Counted from the stretch's first letter, positions 54,638-62,830 are shown. The stretch is 64,000 nucleotides of DNA from Bacillota bacterium (GCA_023430975.1 JAEYYB010000027.1:62001-126000), one strand, 5' to 3'. Notes: generated by a model not told the origin, from the sequence alone. Program-made: numbers and translations.

Positions 54638-55601
54638 TATTTTCCCTCCACCTTATCATATCAATAAATGCCTCCAGACGGGTATCAAGACCCGCTTCAC
54701 CGGAATGCTCGTCAATTGTTACGTATATAAACGGTATATCTGTACTCCTCCTAACCGTTCTTTCCGCCAAATCACCAATAAATGCATCTATACCGCATCC
54801 AAAGGACATAAGATATATTATTCCTTTTATATCACTTCCTTCTATCATGTGCATTACTGAGCCCAATGCTTTTCGCCCAAAGTTCCAGAAAACCCTTTTG
54901 TTAAGTTTTTCAGCATGATGACTTACTATATCATCACTTATCATCTCCTGTGTGATAATATTAACTCCATTTGTTCTCAGCTTCTTGAATAGATTCATAT
55001 TTATATAGCTGTCGTAAAGGTTGTATGGATGCCCGATTACAGCTATATTTATAATGCCGCTGTCCTTCACAACGAATAAGTTACTCTTTCTATTCTTTTC
55101 ATCCTCAGGCATAAAACCTTTTTTTATGTCCTCATTGTAGTCATTAAATTTATCCAATGCGGCCCTATATGCCCTTCTTATAAACTTTTCATCATCTACT
55201 ATGAATCTGCCGATCTTAATAATACTATCAAGTTCATTATTTACATCTTTTCTACAGTTTATTTCCACATCAATTATTTTCGGTAATCCCTTTATGGTAT
55301 TTCTAACCATATCCGGCAGTCCACCGAATTTCGGACATACATACTCACCCTTAGAAATGCTTGTAAGCCTGGGAATAAACAAAAAATCAACCTTATCTTT
55401 GATATCCAGTACATGTCCATGAAACAACTTAACAGGTACACAGGCTTCATCAACACATATTCTTACACCGTTGTCCAAGATCTTTTTAGTTGTACTTTGT
55501 GAGGTCACGACCTCAGCTCCCAACTCCTCAAAAAATGTATTCCACAAAGGATACATTTGATAATAAAACAGACTTTTTGGAATACCCACTTTTATTGACA
55601 T
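54609..55601 (-). CDS. Acyl-CoA-dehydratase-activase-associated protein (DUF2229-like), 330 aa
   Basis: A 330-aa protein that starts MSIKVGIPKSLFYYQMYPLW, the typical DUF2229 opening. It has conserved cysteine segments (CVDEACVPVKLFHGH) and the ending DEHSGEAGLDTRLEAFIDMI shared with the next gene. The longest frame starts at a GTG four codons earlier; ATG 55601 is preferred, with a GAGGTG site 9-11 nt upstream. First gene of the three-gene operon. In many anaerobes these parts occur as one very long protein; here they are separate polypeptides. Confidence 0.85.
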   Translation of the reverse strand: MSIKVGIPKSLFYYQMYPLWNTFFEELGAEVVTSQSTTKKILDNGVRICVDEACVPVKLFHGHVLDIKDKVDFLFIPRLTSISKGEYVCPKFGGLPDMVRNTIKGLPKIIDVEINCRKDVNNELDSIIKIGRFIVDDEKFIRRAYRAALDKFNDYNEDIKKGFMPEDEKNRKSNLFVVKDSGIINIAVIGHPYNLYDSYINMNLFKKLRTNGVNIITQEMISDDIVSHHAEKLNKRVFWNFGRKALGSVMHMIEGSDIKGIIYLMSFGCGIDAFIGDLAERTVRRSTDIPFIYVTIDEHSGEAGLDTRLEAFIDMIRWRENNEVDISAYG

Positions 55602-55705
55602 TCTCCATAACACCTCGGTACATATTATTTACTTAATGGAATTTTTTATTCATTAAGGAATTGTCTTGTTGACACATGCACACCATAATTAAACGGACAA
55701 ACCAA

Positions 55706-55742
55706 AAAAGGCTGTCCTATTTAGAAATAGAACAACCTTTGA
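55706..55742 (-). terminator. Intrinsic terminator of fba
   Basis: On the minus strand AAAGGTTGTTCTATTT pairs with AAATAGGACAGCCTTT and is followed by a T-run (TTTTTTGG). It lies 45 bp after the fba stop. Confidence 0.92.
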
Positions 55743-55785
55743 TTGCTAATTGGTTTAATAAAAATCAATTAAATTTTATTTAAAA

Positions 55786-56724
55786 TTAAGCTTTTCCGTT
55801 GCATCCCAATACATTAACCAATTTGTGCTTAACAACTTCTTTGATAGCTGCTCTAGCTGGTCCTAAGTATTGTCTTGGATCAAAGTGTGATGGATTTTCA
55901 GCAAAATACTTTCTGATTGTAGCTGTCATAGCAAGCCTTAAGTCTGAGTCGATGTTTATTTTACAAACAGCCATTTTAGCAGCTTGTCTTAACATATCTT
56001 CAGGAACACCCTTAGCACCAGGCATGCTTCCGCCGAATTTGTTTATTATTTCAACATATTCAGGCATAACTGATGATGCACCGTGCAATACTATTGGGAA
56101 TCCAGGAAGTCTCTTTTGCACTTCTTCAAGGATATCGAATCTCAATTTAGCTTCGCCTTTAAATTTGAATGCACCATGGCTTGTTCCAATAGCTATAGCT
56201 AATGAATCAACTCCGGTTCTCTTGACAAATTCTTCAACTTCGTCAGGATCTGTGAAAGCTGCATCTTTATCGGACACATTAACTGCATCTTCAATACCTG
56301 CTAATCTTCCCAATTCACCTTCAACTGTTACTCCTTTGTCGTGAGCATAATCAACAACTTGCTTAGTCAATTTGATGTTATCTTCGAATGAATGGTGTGA
56401 TCCGTCAATCATAACTGATGAGAATCCGCCGTCAATACATGACTTACAAAGTTCAAAAGTATCACCATGGTCCAAATGTAAAGCTATTGGAAGACCAGTT
56501 TCCTGAATTGCAGCTTCTACCAATTTTACAAGGTATGTATGGTTTGCATACTTTCTTGCTCCAGCTGATACCTGGAGTATCAAAGGTGCATTTTCTTCTT
56601 TTGCAGCTTCAGTAATACCCTGGATTATTTCCATATTGTTAACATTGAATGCACCGATTGCATAACCGCCTTCATAGGCTTTTTTAAACATTTCTGTTGT
56701 TGTAACTAATGACATATTATCCAC
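55786..56724 (-). CDS. fba: Class II fructose-1,6-bisphosphate aldolase
   Basis: A 312-aa zinc-dependent aldolase that splits fructose 1,6-bisphosphate into two triose phosphates. The zinc and active-site regions are visible: LHLDHGDTFELC, DGSHHSFEDN, GELGRLAGIEDAV, GTSHGAFKFKG and LHGASSVMPEY. The length and the DPRQYLGPARAAIKE ending fit the class II ketose-bisphosphate aldolase group. ATG with GAGGAG upstream. It is divergent from pfp, whose product is its substrate, with 429 bp between them that include element B4. Confidence 0.96.
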   Translation of the reverse strand: MDNMSLVTTTEMFKKAYEGGYAIGAFNVNNMEIIQGITEAAKEENAPLILQVSAGARKYANHTYLVKLVEAAIQETGLPIALHLDHGDTFELCKSCIDGGFSSVMIDGSHHSFEDNIKLTKQVVDYAHDKGVTVEGELGRLAGIEDAVNVSDKDAAFTDPDEVEEFVKRTGVDSLAIAIGTSHGAFKFKGEAKLRFDILEEVQKRLPGFPIVLHGASSVMPEYVEIINKFGGSMPGAKGVPEDMLRQAAKMAVCKINIDSDLRLAMTATIRKYFAENPSHFDPRQYLGPARAAIKEVVKHKLVNVLGCNGKA

Positions 56725-56957
56725 TCCTCATAATTTATTTTATTATTATCATTACTCATTGTTAAGTTTTTGTCAGTCCAGATTTAATTTTAACAGATTT
56801 ATCTTCAAAATCAAGGGTTTATTTAAAATTTAACCATAAAATGCACAATAAATTTTCTTGTCTATTATAAACAATGCCAAAATACACCAATATCAATCAA
56901 TTATAAATCAAAATACATAATAAAAATTATTGCCCAAAGACATAATATATATGTTAA

Positions 56958-57055
56958 GGCATGATTGAAATATTACTTACCGTTTTGAGCGTGTGTTCAC
57001 GAATTAAGTTAACACGTAAGCGAAATTATACGGTAAGTTATATTTTCAACATGCC
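56958..57055 (+). repeat. Family B palindromic element, copy B4
   Basis: GGCATGATTGAAATATTACT at the left and AGTTATATTTTCAACATGCC at the right (terminal GGCATG/CATGCC pair), with the inner TTACCGTTTT/ACGGTAA pair. It lies 100 bp upstream of pfp; B5 lies in the same orientation downstream of pfp. Confidence 0.93.
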
Positions 57056-57153
57056 AAATATAGAATTGCTTTTTAATCCCGCTTATGCTATATTTTAATG
57101 TGACCGTGCAAATTAACTAATAAATTACATATATTTTTAAGGAGGTACTCATA

Positions 57154-58395
57154 ATGAGTGAATTGGTAGGTGCAGCTATATTCGGTCAGTCTGGCGGACC
57201 GACATCAGTTATAAACGCCAGTGCAGCAGGTGTTATTCAGGAAGCATTAAAGCAGTCATGCATAACTAAAGTTTATGGAGCAGCTCATGGAATTAAAGGA
57301 ATACTTGATGAAGTGTTTTACGATATGAGCCAGGAAGATCCTAAGGAATTGGATCTTTTGAAAACTACACCATCATCAGCTTTAGGTTCAGTTCGTTACA
57401 AGCTTAAAAGCGCTGAAGAAGATGAAACAGATTACAAGAGACTTGTTGAAGTATTCAAAAAGTACAATATAAAGTATTTCTTCTATAACGGCGGAAATGA
57501 CTCAATGGATACTTGTAACAAGGTTAGCAAATATATGCAGAAGGTTGGTTATGAGTGTAGAGTTATGGGCGTTCCAAAGACAATAGACAATGACCTTTAT
57601 GGAACAGACCACTGCCCAGGCTTTGCTAGTGCAGCAAAATATATCGCAACATCTACAATGGAAGTTTATCATGATGCAAGAGTTTATGATACAGGTATGA
57701 TTACAGTTTTGGAAGTAATGGGAAGAAATGCAGGATGGTTAACTGCTTCTTCAGCTCTTGCATCATACAAAGGAAATGGACCTGACCTTATATACTTACC
57801 TGAAATTCCTTTCAACATGGAGCAATTCTTGGAAGATACAAACAAAGTATACAAGGAAACAGGAAAAGTTATAATAGCTGTTTCAGAAGGTTGTAGAGAT
57901 GCAAAAGGTACTTATGTAGCAGAAATGGGTGCCAATCTCGCAAAAGACTCCTTCGGACATGCTCAATTAGGTGGAACAGCTTCCATACTTGCAAACATAG
58001 TTAAAGAAAAAATCGCTAAGAAGGTCAGAGGAATCGAGTTCAGCCTGTTGCAAAGAGCAGCTGCACACGTTGCTTCATTGACTGACGTTAACGAAGCATA
58101 TCTTGCAGGTCAAATGGCTGTTAAATATGCTGTTGAAGGTAAGACTGACTACATGGTAGCTTTTGAAAGAGAAGCAGGACCGGTTTACAAATGCAACATT
58201 AAGCTCTTGAACCTCACAGAAGTTGCAAACACTGAAAAGAAAATTCCAAGAGAATGGATAAACAAAGAAGGTAACGGATTGAACAAGGAATTCATTGACT
58301 ATGCACTTCCTTTGATCCAGGGAGAATCATGCCCTCCATTAGAAGATGGACTCCCAAGGTTTGCAAAGCTCAAGAAGGTTCTTGCTACAAAATAA
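57154..58395 (+). CDS. pfp: Pyrophosphate-dependent phosphofructokinase
   Basis: A 413-aa phosphofructokinase of the PPi-using type, which phosphorylates fructose 6-phosphate with pyrophosphate. It begins with GQSGGPTSVINASAAGV. The phosphoryl-donor motif is YNGGNDSMD, where ATP enzymes have GGDGS, and the substrate motif is PKTIDNDLYGTDHCPGF. AVSEGCRDAKGTYV and the C-terminal part complete a normal chain length. Use of PPi is inferred from the motif pattern and typical of cellulolytic clostridia. AAGGAGG precedes the ATG. It is flanked by two direct copies of family B and divergent from fba. Confidence 0.93.
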   Translation: MSELVGAAIFGQSGGPTSVINASAAGVIQEALKQSCITKVYGAAHGIKGILDEVFYDMSQEDPKELDLLKTTPSSALGSVRYKLKSAEEDETDYKRLVEVFKKYNIKYFFYNGGNDSMDTCNKVSKYMQKVGYECRVMGVPKTIDNDLYGTDHCPGFASAAKYIATSTMEVYHDARVYDTGMITVLEVMGRNAGWLTASSALASYKGNGPDLIYLPEIPFNMEQFLEDTNKVYKETGKVIIAVSEGCRDAKGTYVAEMGANLAKDSFGHAQLGGTASILANIVKEKIAKKVRGIEFSLLQRAAAHVASLTDVNEAYLAGQMAVKYAVEGKTDYMVAFEREAGPVYKCNIKLLNLTEVANTEKKIPREWINKEGNGLNKEFIDYALPLIQGESCPPLEDGLPRFAKLKKVLATK

Positions 58396-58411
58396 GATAA
58401 TATCAACTACA

Positions 58412-58507
58412 GTATATTGAAATATTACTTACCGTTTTGAGCGTGTTCACAAGTTAAGTGAATACGAAAGCGAAGTTATTCGGTAAGTTATATAGACAAC
58501 GTACCTG
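58412..58507 (+). repeat. Family B palindromic element, copy B5
   Basis: TATTGAAATATTACTTACCG at the left, centre TTGAGCGTGTTCACAAG, right arm TTCGGTAAGTTATATAG. Same orientation as B4 and placed 16 bp after the pfp stop, before the pfp terminator. Confidence 0.9.
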
Positions 58508-58530
58508 AATGTTGAATATACGCATATAAT

Positions 58531-58569
58531 AATAGGACAGTGAGTTTGATTGACTCAACTGTCCTATTT
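58531..58569. terminator. Intrinsic terminator of pfp
   Basis: AATAGGACAGT and ACTGTCCTATT pair with an inner GAGT/ACTC stem and are followed by TTATTTC on the plus strand. The next gene converges. Confidence 0.9.
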
Positions 58570-58576
58570 TATTTCG

Positions 58577-58605
58577 ATGTTAAAGTTGATAAATCTATTA
58601 CATAT
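58577..58605. repeat. Family A arm fragment
   Basis: AGTTGATAAATCTATTACAT matches one outer arm of the TTA-type family A elements; the rest is replaced by unrelated sequence. Confidence 0.5.
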
Positions 58606-58645
58606 GTAATTGGCGAAGGAAATCACAAAGTGATTTTTTAAATAA

Positions 58646-59005
58646 TTAATCGGCCTTTGCACCGCATATCGAACAGAAAACATCGTCCTTATCGATCTCA
58701 TTACCACACCCAGGGCATTTTTTAAGATCCCTTACATCAATTATCTTGAGCTTTAATTCATCAATGGCTTTGATGCACTTCTCAATCTCTTCGCAGTTGG
58801 TCTTTACATCCAGATCTATCTCTTTTCCTTCCTTGTACTTGTCAAATATAGTGCTTCCTATTTCTGCCATGTACCCTTGAATCTTGCTCTCCTCTGATTT
58901 GATAGCCATATTGAGCTTTGTTATCTGCACCATATTTCCGGAAGCTTTTATAGCAACCTTTCCTGCACCCGAAATCTTCTTTCCTACATTATTAATCAAT
59001 GACAT
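58646..59005 (-). CDS. Zinc-ribbon domain protein with N-terminal coiled coil
   Basis: A 119-aa small soluble protein. Residues 10-90 are helical and probably coiled-coil (NMVQITKLNMAIKSEESKIQ, IEKCIKAIDELKLK). Residues 95-119 form a zinc ribbon with two CxxC knuckles (KCPGCGNEID and FCSICGAKAD). Proteins of this layout are common in Firmicutes and have no assigned function. AAAGGCGG precedes the ATG. The next gene upstream starts 38 bp away on the same strand, so it may be co-transcribed with the flavin reductase. Confidence 0.85.
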   Translation of the reverse strand: MSLINNVGKKISGAGKVAIKASGNMVQITKLNMAIKSEESKIQGYMAEIGSTIFDKYKEGKEIDLDVKTNCEEIEKCIKAIDELKLKIIDVRDLKKCPGCGNEIDKDDVFCSICGAKAD

Positions 59006-59043
59006 TATAATTACCGCCTTTCGTATATTTTTTCTTGTTGACC

Positions 59044-59652
59044 TTATTTCTTTGCAGATTTATTTGAAGTTCTGCGTCTTAAAATGTCCTTTCTTTTGGT
59101 TACTGAATAACCAAAATACCCTAACGATTTTTTGAGGCTCCAATACTCACCATGGGAGTAACAAATAAGCCCGGCTTTTTCAATACAAAGCTTTCCTTCT
59201 TCATTTAACAACTCCTCATCTACATTCACAGCGACTATTTCTGCTAAAAACATATCATGAGAGCCTAATTCCAGCACCTGTTTGACTACACATTCAATAT
59301 TTACAGGACTTTCTTTAATAAGAGGTACATCAACCACTGATGCTTTTAAGGTATTCAATTTCAGATGCTCAAATTTATCCATATCTCTGCCCGATTTTAC
59401 GCCGCAAAAATCAGTAGCAAATGCAAGCTCCTCTGTTGTAAGGTTTACCACAAACTGGCCCTTTTCCTTAATCAAACCATGTGAATACCTCTCCTTTCTT
59501 ACTGATATGGATAACATGGGCGGATTGGAGTTGATTGTACCAGCCCACGCTATTGTTATAGCATTGGATTTCCCATCTTTGTCTGCACATGTTACTAGAA
59601 CAGCTGGCACAGGATTTAATATTGTTGATGGTTTCCATAATTGTTTAGCCAT
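59044..59652 (-). CDS. Flavin reductase-like FMN-binding protein
   Basis: A 202-aa flavoprotein of the flavin-reductase/FMN-binding split-barrel family. KPSTILNPVPAVLVTCADKD and AITIAWAGTINSNPPMLSIS form the FMN-binding strands, and NLTTEELAFATDFCGVKSG is typical of the family. The basic tail RRRTSNKSAKK is not conserved. The longest frame begins at a GTG two codons upstream that is too close to GGAG; ATG 59652 has GGAG at 8 nt. It may transfer electrons with the neighbouring nitroreductase and ferredoxin-type protein (inference). Confidence 0.93.
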   Translation of the reverse strand: MAKQLWKPSTILNPVPAVLVTCADKDGKSNAITIAWAGTINSNPPMLSISVRKERYSHGLIKEKGQFVVNLTTEELAFATDFCGVKSGRDMDKFEHLKLNTLKASVVDVPLIKESPVNIECVVKQVLELGSHDMFLAEIVAVNVDEELLNEEGKLCIEKAGLICYSHGEYWSLKKSLGYFGYSVTKRKDILRRRTSNKSAKK

Positions 59653-59697
59653 TTTCACTTCTCCATTTAATTATTGAATTTATTGGTCAACTATCTA

Positions 59698-60231
59698 TTA
59701 CTTAAGGGGAGATTCCCATGTATTGTAAAAAACGGTCTGCTCCGGTTTCTTCCTAGTAGAATGCTTTGGAACGTCATTGGCGTATCCTAATGGTGTATAT
59801 GCAACTACTTTAATGTTTTCAGGTATGTTCAATATTCCTTTAACTACTTTTTCATCAAACCATCCTACAATACATGTAGACAATTCTTCTTCCATGGCCG
59901 CTAATACAAGGCTTTCCATGGCCAAAGCACTATCAAATGCATAGTACTCAATTCCATTTTTGACTCCTGACTCCTTGGGGTTTGCACATAGTACAATAAC
60001 ATACGGTGCTTCAATACAAGCTTGTGCAATAACCGGCTGGTTTGAAGCTTTACCCAGTAGATTTTTTTCAACCATTCTATCAACTATAATAAATCTCCAG
60101 CATTGTTTATTTCCCCAGGATGGTGCCAAGCAGGCAGCATTAATAATTTTTTTCACCTTTTCCAAATCAACTTTGTCACTTTTATAGGATCTGATGCTGA
60201 CCCTGTTATTAATTGTATCATAAATGTTCAT
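59698..60231 (-). CDS. Nitroreductase family protein
   Basis: A 177-aa FMN-dependent nitroreductase-family oxidoreductase. The N-terminal NRVSIRSYKSDKVDLEKVK, NAACLAPSWGNKQCWRFIIV and the C-terminal STCIVGWFDEKVVKGIL and YTPLGYAND match the family. The conserved Arg pair SIRSYK binds the FMN phosphate. Physiological substrate unknown. AGGAAGCAGGG precedes the ATG. Same strand as the flanking flavin reductase and 4Fe-4S genes (39-45 bp gaps), giving a likely redox operon. Confidence 0.94.
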   Translation of the reverse strand: MNIYDTINNRVSIRSYKSDKVDLEKVKKIINAACLAPSWGNKQCWRFIIVDRMVEKNLLGKASNQPVIAQACIEAPYVIVLCANPKESGVKNGIEYYAFDSALAMESLVLAAMEEELSTCIVGWFDEKVVKGILNIPENIKVVAYTPLGYANDVPKHSTRKKPEQTVFYNTWESPLK

Positions 60232-60267
60232 AGTAATCCCTGCTTCCTCTCTAGAATAGTCCTTTGC

Positions 60268-60954
60268 CTATTTAGCAGTCTTCCTGTGGGGGCAAACGTT
60301 TATACATATTCCGCAAACCGAACCCCTTCCTATATGCTTGAAATTGCTATTCATATAGGTAGAACAAGCCCTTGCATCTACTATAGCACTGCGGTCCATT
60401 CCAATACGCCACTGACTGCCTGTTAAAGCATAGGCAGGACATGACTTAACACATTTGCTGCACTCACCGCATTGGCTTTCCATAATATCATTTTCAGATT
60501 TGAGCTCCAAATCCGTCAATACTGTCCCCAACCTGACTGCCGGTCCATATTCCCTGTGAATAAAAAGACCGTTTTTGCCGATCCAGCCTAATCCAGCTAA
60601 AACAGCACCCGTCTTATGGGGAAATACTCCGCTGTAAGGCACCACTGCATCAGGTATTGATTGTGATGCTGGTACTGTATATGCATTATACCCTTTTTCC
60701 TGCAAAAATAACATAATCTTTAATGTAAGCTGATCTATAAAAAAATTAACAGACCTATAATGGCTAAAATAAGTAAATGTAGGCTTATTATCAATTTCAT
60801 CTATGATTGCGGAAGATAATCCTATTCCAACTGTTATAGCATATGGATACTTCTCAAACTGCGGTCCTACCGCAGATGAAACATCTGAGAATCCAACAAA
60901 AGTAGCACCAAGGCCCCGAATATAATTTTCCATTTCTGCGGCTGTAATTTTCAT
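60268..60954 (-). CDS. 4Fe-4S protein related to epoxyqueuosine reductase (QueG-like)
   Basis: A 228-aa iron-sulfur protein with two ferredoxin-type cluster motifs near the C-terminus (CGECSKCVKSCPAYAL and CGICINVCPHRK). The N-terminal about 150 residues resemble the cobalamin-binding part of QueG (GLGWIGKNGLFIHREYGPAV, VRLGTVLTDLEL). It is shorter than true QueG (about 370 aa), so epoxyqueuosine reductase function should not be assumed. It is probably an electron-transfer partner or a reductive enzyme. First gene of the likely redox operon with the nitroreductase and flavin reductase. Confidence 0.88.
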   Translation of the reverse strand: MKITAAEMENYIRGLGATFVGFSDVSSAVGPQFEKYPYAITVGIGLSSAIIDEIDNKPTFTYFSHYRSVNFFIDQLTLKIMLFLQEKGYNAYTVPASQSIPDAVVPYSGVFPHKTGAVLAGLGWIGKNGLFIHREYGPAVRLGTVLTDLELKSENDIMESQCGECSKCVKSCPAYALTGSQWRIGMDRSAIVDARACSTYMNSNFKHIGRGSVCGICINVCPHRKTAK

Positions 60955-60970
60955 AATATCCTTTCTGTTC

Positions 60971-61026
60971 GAAAAGTGATTTATCTTTTGTATTCAATTT
61001 AAGGTTACGAACACTTTTCATATATA
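60971..61026. repeat. Short family A derivative
   Basis: GAAAAGTGATTTATC at the left and CGAACACTTTTCATATA at the right keep only the outer arms of family A. It lies just upstream of the QueG-like gene. Confidence 0.6.
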
Positions 61027-61090
61027 ATAGATTAATTGGATTTAATATAGTATAATATTTATAATATTCAAAAAGCAGTAGATTAATTAA

Positions 61091-61188
61091 ATTAAAAGTG
61101 ATAAATCTATAACATTAGTCTATCGCAAATCCCGTTGAAACGTTGGTTATTTGCTCCGTCAAATGTAAGATTATTAACACTTTTAATA
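61091..61188 (-). repeat. Family A palindromic element, copy A8
   Basis: ATTAAAAGTGATAAATCTAT at the left, centre CCCGTTGAAACGTTGG, and AAGATTATTAACACTTTTAAT at the right. TTA-type subfamily. It is in the divergent gap between the QueG-like and DUF4364 genes. Confidence 0.92.
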
Positions 61189-61276
61189 GCTATAGCAATA
61201 ATCATTGCATAATTTTGTTTATCATATATGTTTATTTTAATATAAATATAATATCAAACAATGTATGGAGGCATCA

Positions 61277-61816
61277 ATGTATTTTGAAGAAAATCAAGAA
61301 TTAGCAGAAAAAAAACTAATTTTACTTTATGTTATAAATAAAATAAACGTACCGGTTAGTAATACCCAGATTACTAAAATAATTCTTGAAAACAGGTTTA
61401 TGAATTACTTCTATTTTCAGCAGTTTTTACTTGATCTATGCAAACAAAATTTTTTACAGTCCGAGAGCACCGATGGAAAGGTATACTATAGAATTACTGG
61501 TAAAGGGAAAGAAATATTGAACTTTTTCGTAAATCGTATTCCTTTAGGTGTAAAAAGCAGGATTGACGAAGCTTCATCAAGTATACGAAAAAAGATTAAA
61601 AATGAAACCTCTGTAATTTCAGATTTTTCGCCTGAGAATAGCAACCAATTTGTTGTAACATGCAAGATAAATGAGGATGACTTTTCACTTATAAACCTGA
61701 ATATAACTGTTGGAACTAAAAGCGATGCCCGTAAAATCTGCGATAACTTCCAAGCATTCCCGCAGGAAATTTATTCAGAAATCATCGAAATACTTATGCA
61801 AAACAGAAACAAATAA
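61277..61816 (+). CDS. DUF4364 family protein
   Basis: A 179-aa soluble protein of a family conserved in clostridia and of unknown function. The N-terminal half resembles a winged helix (AEKKLILLYVINKINVPVSN, ITKIILENRFMNYFYFQQFL, YYRITGKGKEIL), suggesting DNA binding. The C-terminal half is beta-rich (FVVTCKINEDDFSLINLNIT). The longest frame opens four codons earlier; the ATG at 61277 has GGAGG 5 nt upstream and is preferred. It stands alone and is followed by a terminator. Confidence 0.9.
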   Translation: MYFEENQELAEKKLILLYVINKINVPVSNTQITKIILENRFMNYFYFQQFLLDLCKQNFLQSESTDGKVYYRITGKGKEILNFFVNRIPLGVKSRIDEASSSIRKKIKNETSVISDFSPENSNQFVVTCKINEDDFSLINLNITVGTKSDARKICDNFQAFPQEIYSEIIEILMQNRNK

Positions 61817-61831
61817 AGTACGATTTTATGT

Positions 61832-61863
61832 AATATTAGGGCATTTATATACCCTAATATTTT
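61832..61863 (+). terminator. Intrinsic terminator of the DUF4364 gene
   Basis: ATATTAGGG and CCCTAATAT pair and are followed by TTTTAATATTTTT. It may also serve the convergent small gene. Confidence 0.9.
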
Positions 61864-61870
61864 AATATTT

Positions 61871-62167
61871 TTAAAGATTGGGACTTTTATCACCAAATCC
61901 ACTAGAGAATAAACCCTTAATATCATTGCCTACGTCAATCCCATTTTCTTCAGCAATCTTTATTAAATTGATCAACTCATGCCTGATAAACTCCAGCCTG
62001 AGTTTAGCAATTTTATATTCACCATAATCATCAATCCATTTATTTAGTGATGTTTCACAAGATTCATAGGCCTTGTATACATCTTCAATTTTATCAATTA
62101 GTACTGATGCATCAACATTACTACTAAATTCTTGTTCTCTGCAACTTTCAAACAACTCTTCACTCAT
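61871..62167 (-). CDS. Hypothetical protein, 98 aa
   Basis: A 98-aa acidic, largely helical soluble protein. It begins MSEELFESCREQEFSSNVDA, has two probable long helices (about residues 20-50 and 52-78) and ends with a glycine/serine-rich tail. No known domain, signal peptide or membrane segment was recognised. GGGAGAA precedes the ATG and the frame is open without shadows of a larger gene, so it is accepted as real. It is transcribed alone and converges with DUF4364; element B6 lies about 190 bp upstream. Confidence 0.7.
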   Translation of the reverse strand: MSEELFESCREQEFSSNVDASVLIDKIEDVYKAYESCETSLNKWIDDYGEYKIAKLRLEFIRHELINLIKIAEENGIDVGNDIKGLFSSGFGDKSPNL

Positions 62168-62359
62168 AGCAATTCTCCCATCTTACATTCTTTTTTGCTA
62201 CCTCAGGCTACAGCCTGGGACTAACTGACCTTTCTAAAACAAGTACTAAATAATTACTTTTTCAGAATAGTTTATGTTAATTCAATGTATATGGTTCTGT
62301 ATATATTTACTATTATGCTTAATTGTTGTTTTTATTGTTACTTCTACATTGCATTTGTT

Positions 62360-62459
62360 TAGGTATGATTGAAATATTACTTACCGTTTTGAGCGTGTGT
62401 TCACGAGTTAAGTTAACACTTAAGCGAAATTATACGGTAAGTTATATTTGGGGCATGCC
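62360..62459 (+). repeat. Family B palindromic element, copy B6
   Basis: AGGTATGATTGAAATATTAC at the left and AGTTATATTTGGGGCATGCC at the right; nearly identical to B4 between the arms. It ends exactly at the yhbY stop codon. Confidence 0.93.
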
Positions 62460-62750
62460 TTATGGTAAGTCAATGACCTTATTTTTAGTGGATTCTTTAT
62501 ATAAAACAAACTTCTTGCCTATAACCTGTACGATATCTGCACCTGTAAGCTTCGCAGCCTCATTACATAATTCCCTGGTATCATCAAGAGAATTCTTTAA
62601 AACTGATACTTTAACAAGCTCTCTTGCTTCTAAGGCATCATTAAACTGCGTAATCATATTGTCGTTTAACCCCCCCTTTCCTATCTGGAAAATAGGTTCA
62701 ACGTCATTTGCCAATGCCCTTAAAAAGCTTCTTTGTTTTCCTGTCAACAT
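62460..62750 (-). CDS. yhbY: CRM-domain RNA-binding protein YhbY
   Basis: A 96-aa protein made of one CRM (YhbY-type) RNA-binding domain. YhbY associates with the large ribosomal subunit precursor. LTGKQRSFLRALANDVEPIF, the GKGGLNDN turn (equivalent to the GxxG loop) and SVLKNSLDDTRELCNEAA are characteristic. A GTG codon three codons upstream gives a longer frame; the ATG at 62750 has AAGGAG at 8 nt and starts the domain normally. It lies downstream of obgE, the usual order in Firmicutes, but an intrinsic terminator separates them. Element B6 touches its stop codon. Confidence 0.95.
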   Translation of the reverse strand: MLTGKQRSFLRALANDVEPIFQIGKGGLNDNMITQFNDALEARELVKVSVLKNSLDDTRELCNEAAKLTGADIVQVIGKKFVLYKESTKNKVIDLP

Positions 62751-62785
62751 TCCTTGCACTCCTTAATTAATTAAATCCGTTAAAT

Positions 62786-62830
62786 GTGTTATTCATTAAA
62801 AGTGAAGATTACCAACTCTTTTAATATGTA
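62786..62830. repeat. Short family A-like derivative
   Basis: ATTAAAAGTGAAGATTACC followed by CTCTTTTAATATG resembles the two outer arms joined directly. It lies just upstream of yhbY. Weak similarity. Confidence 0.4.

Noticed and set aside
60268..60954. Calling the 4Fe-4S protein queG
   Set aside because: It is about 140 residues shorter than epoxyqueuosine reductase and no queuosine genes are adjacent.
2994..61188. Repeated elements as a CRISPR array
   Set aside because: The copies are scattered over tens of kb, vary in sequence, are about 100 bp long, and are not separated by uniform spacers; no cas genes are seen.
62323..62766. A 147-codon plus-strand frame across yhbY
   Set aside because: It reads through element B6 and the antisense of yhbY, which has clear CRM-domain homology.
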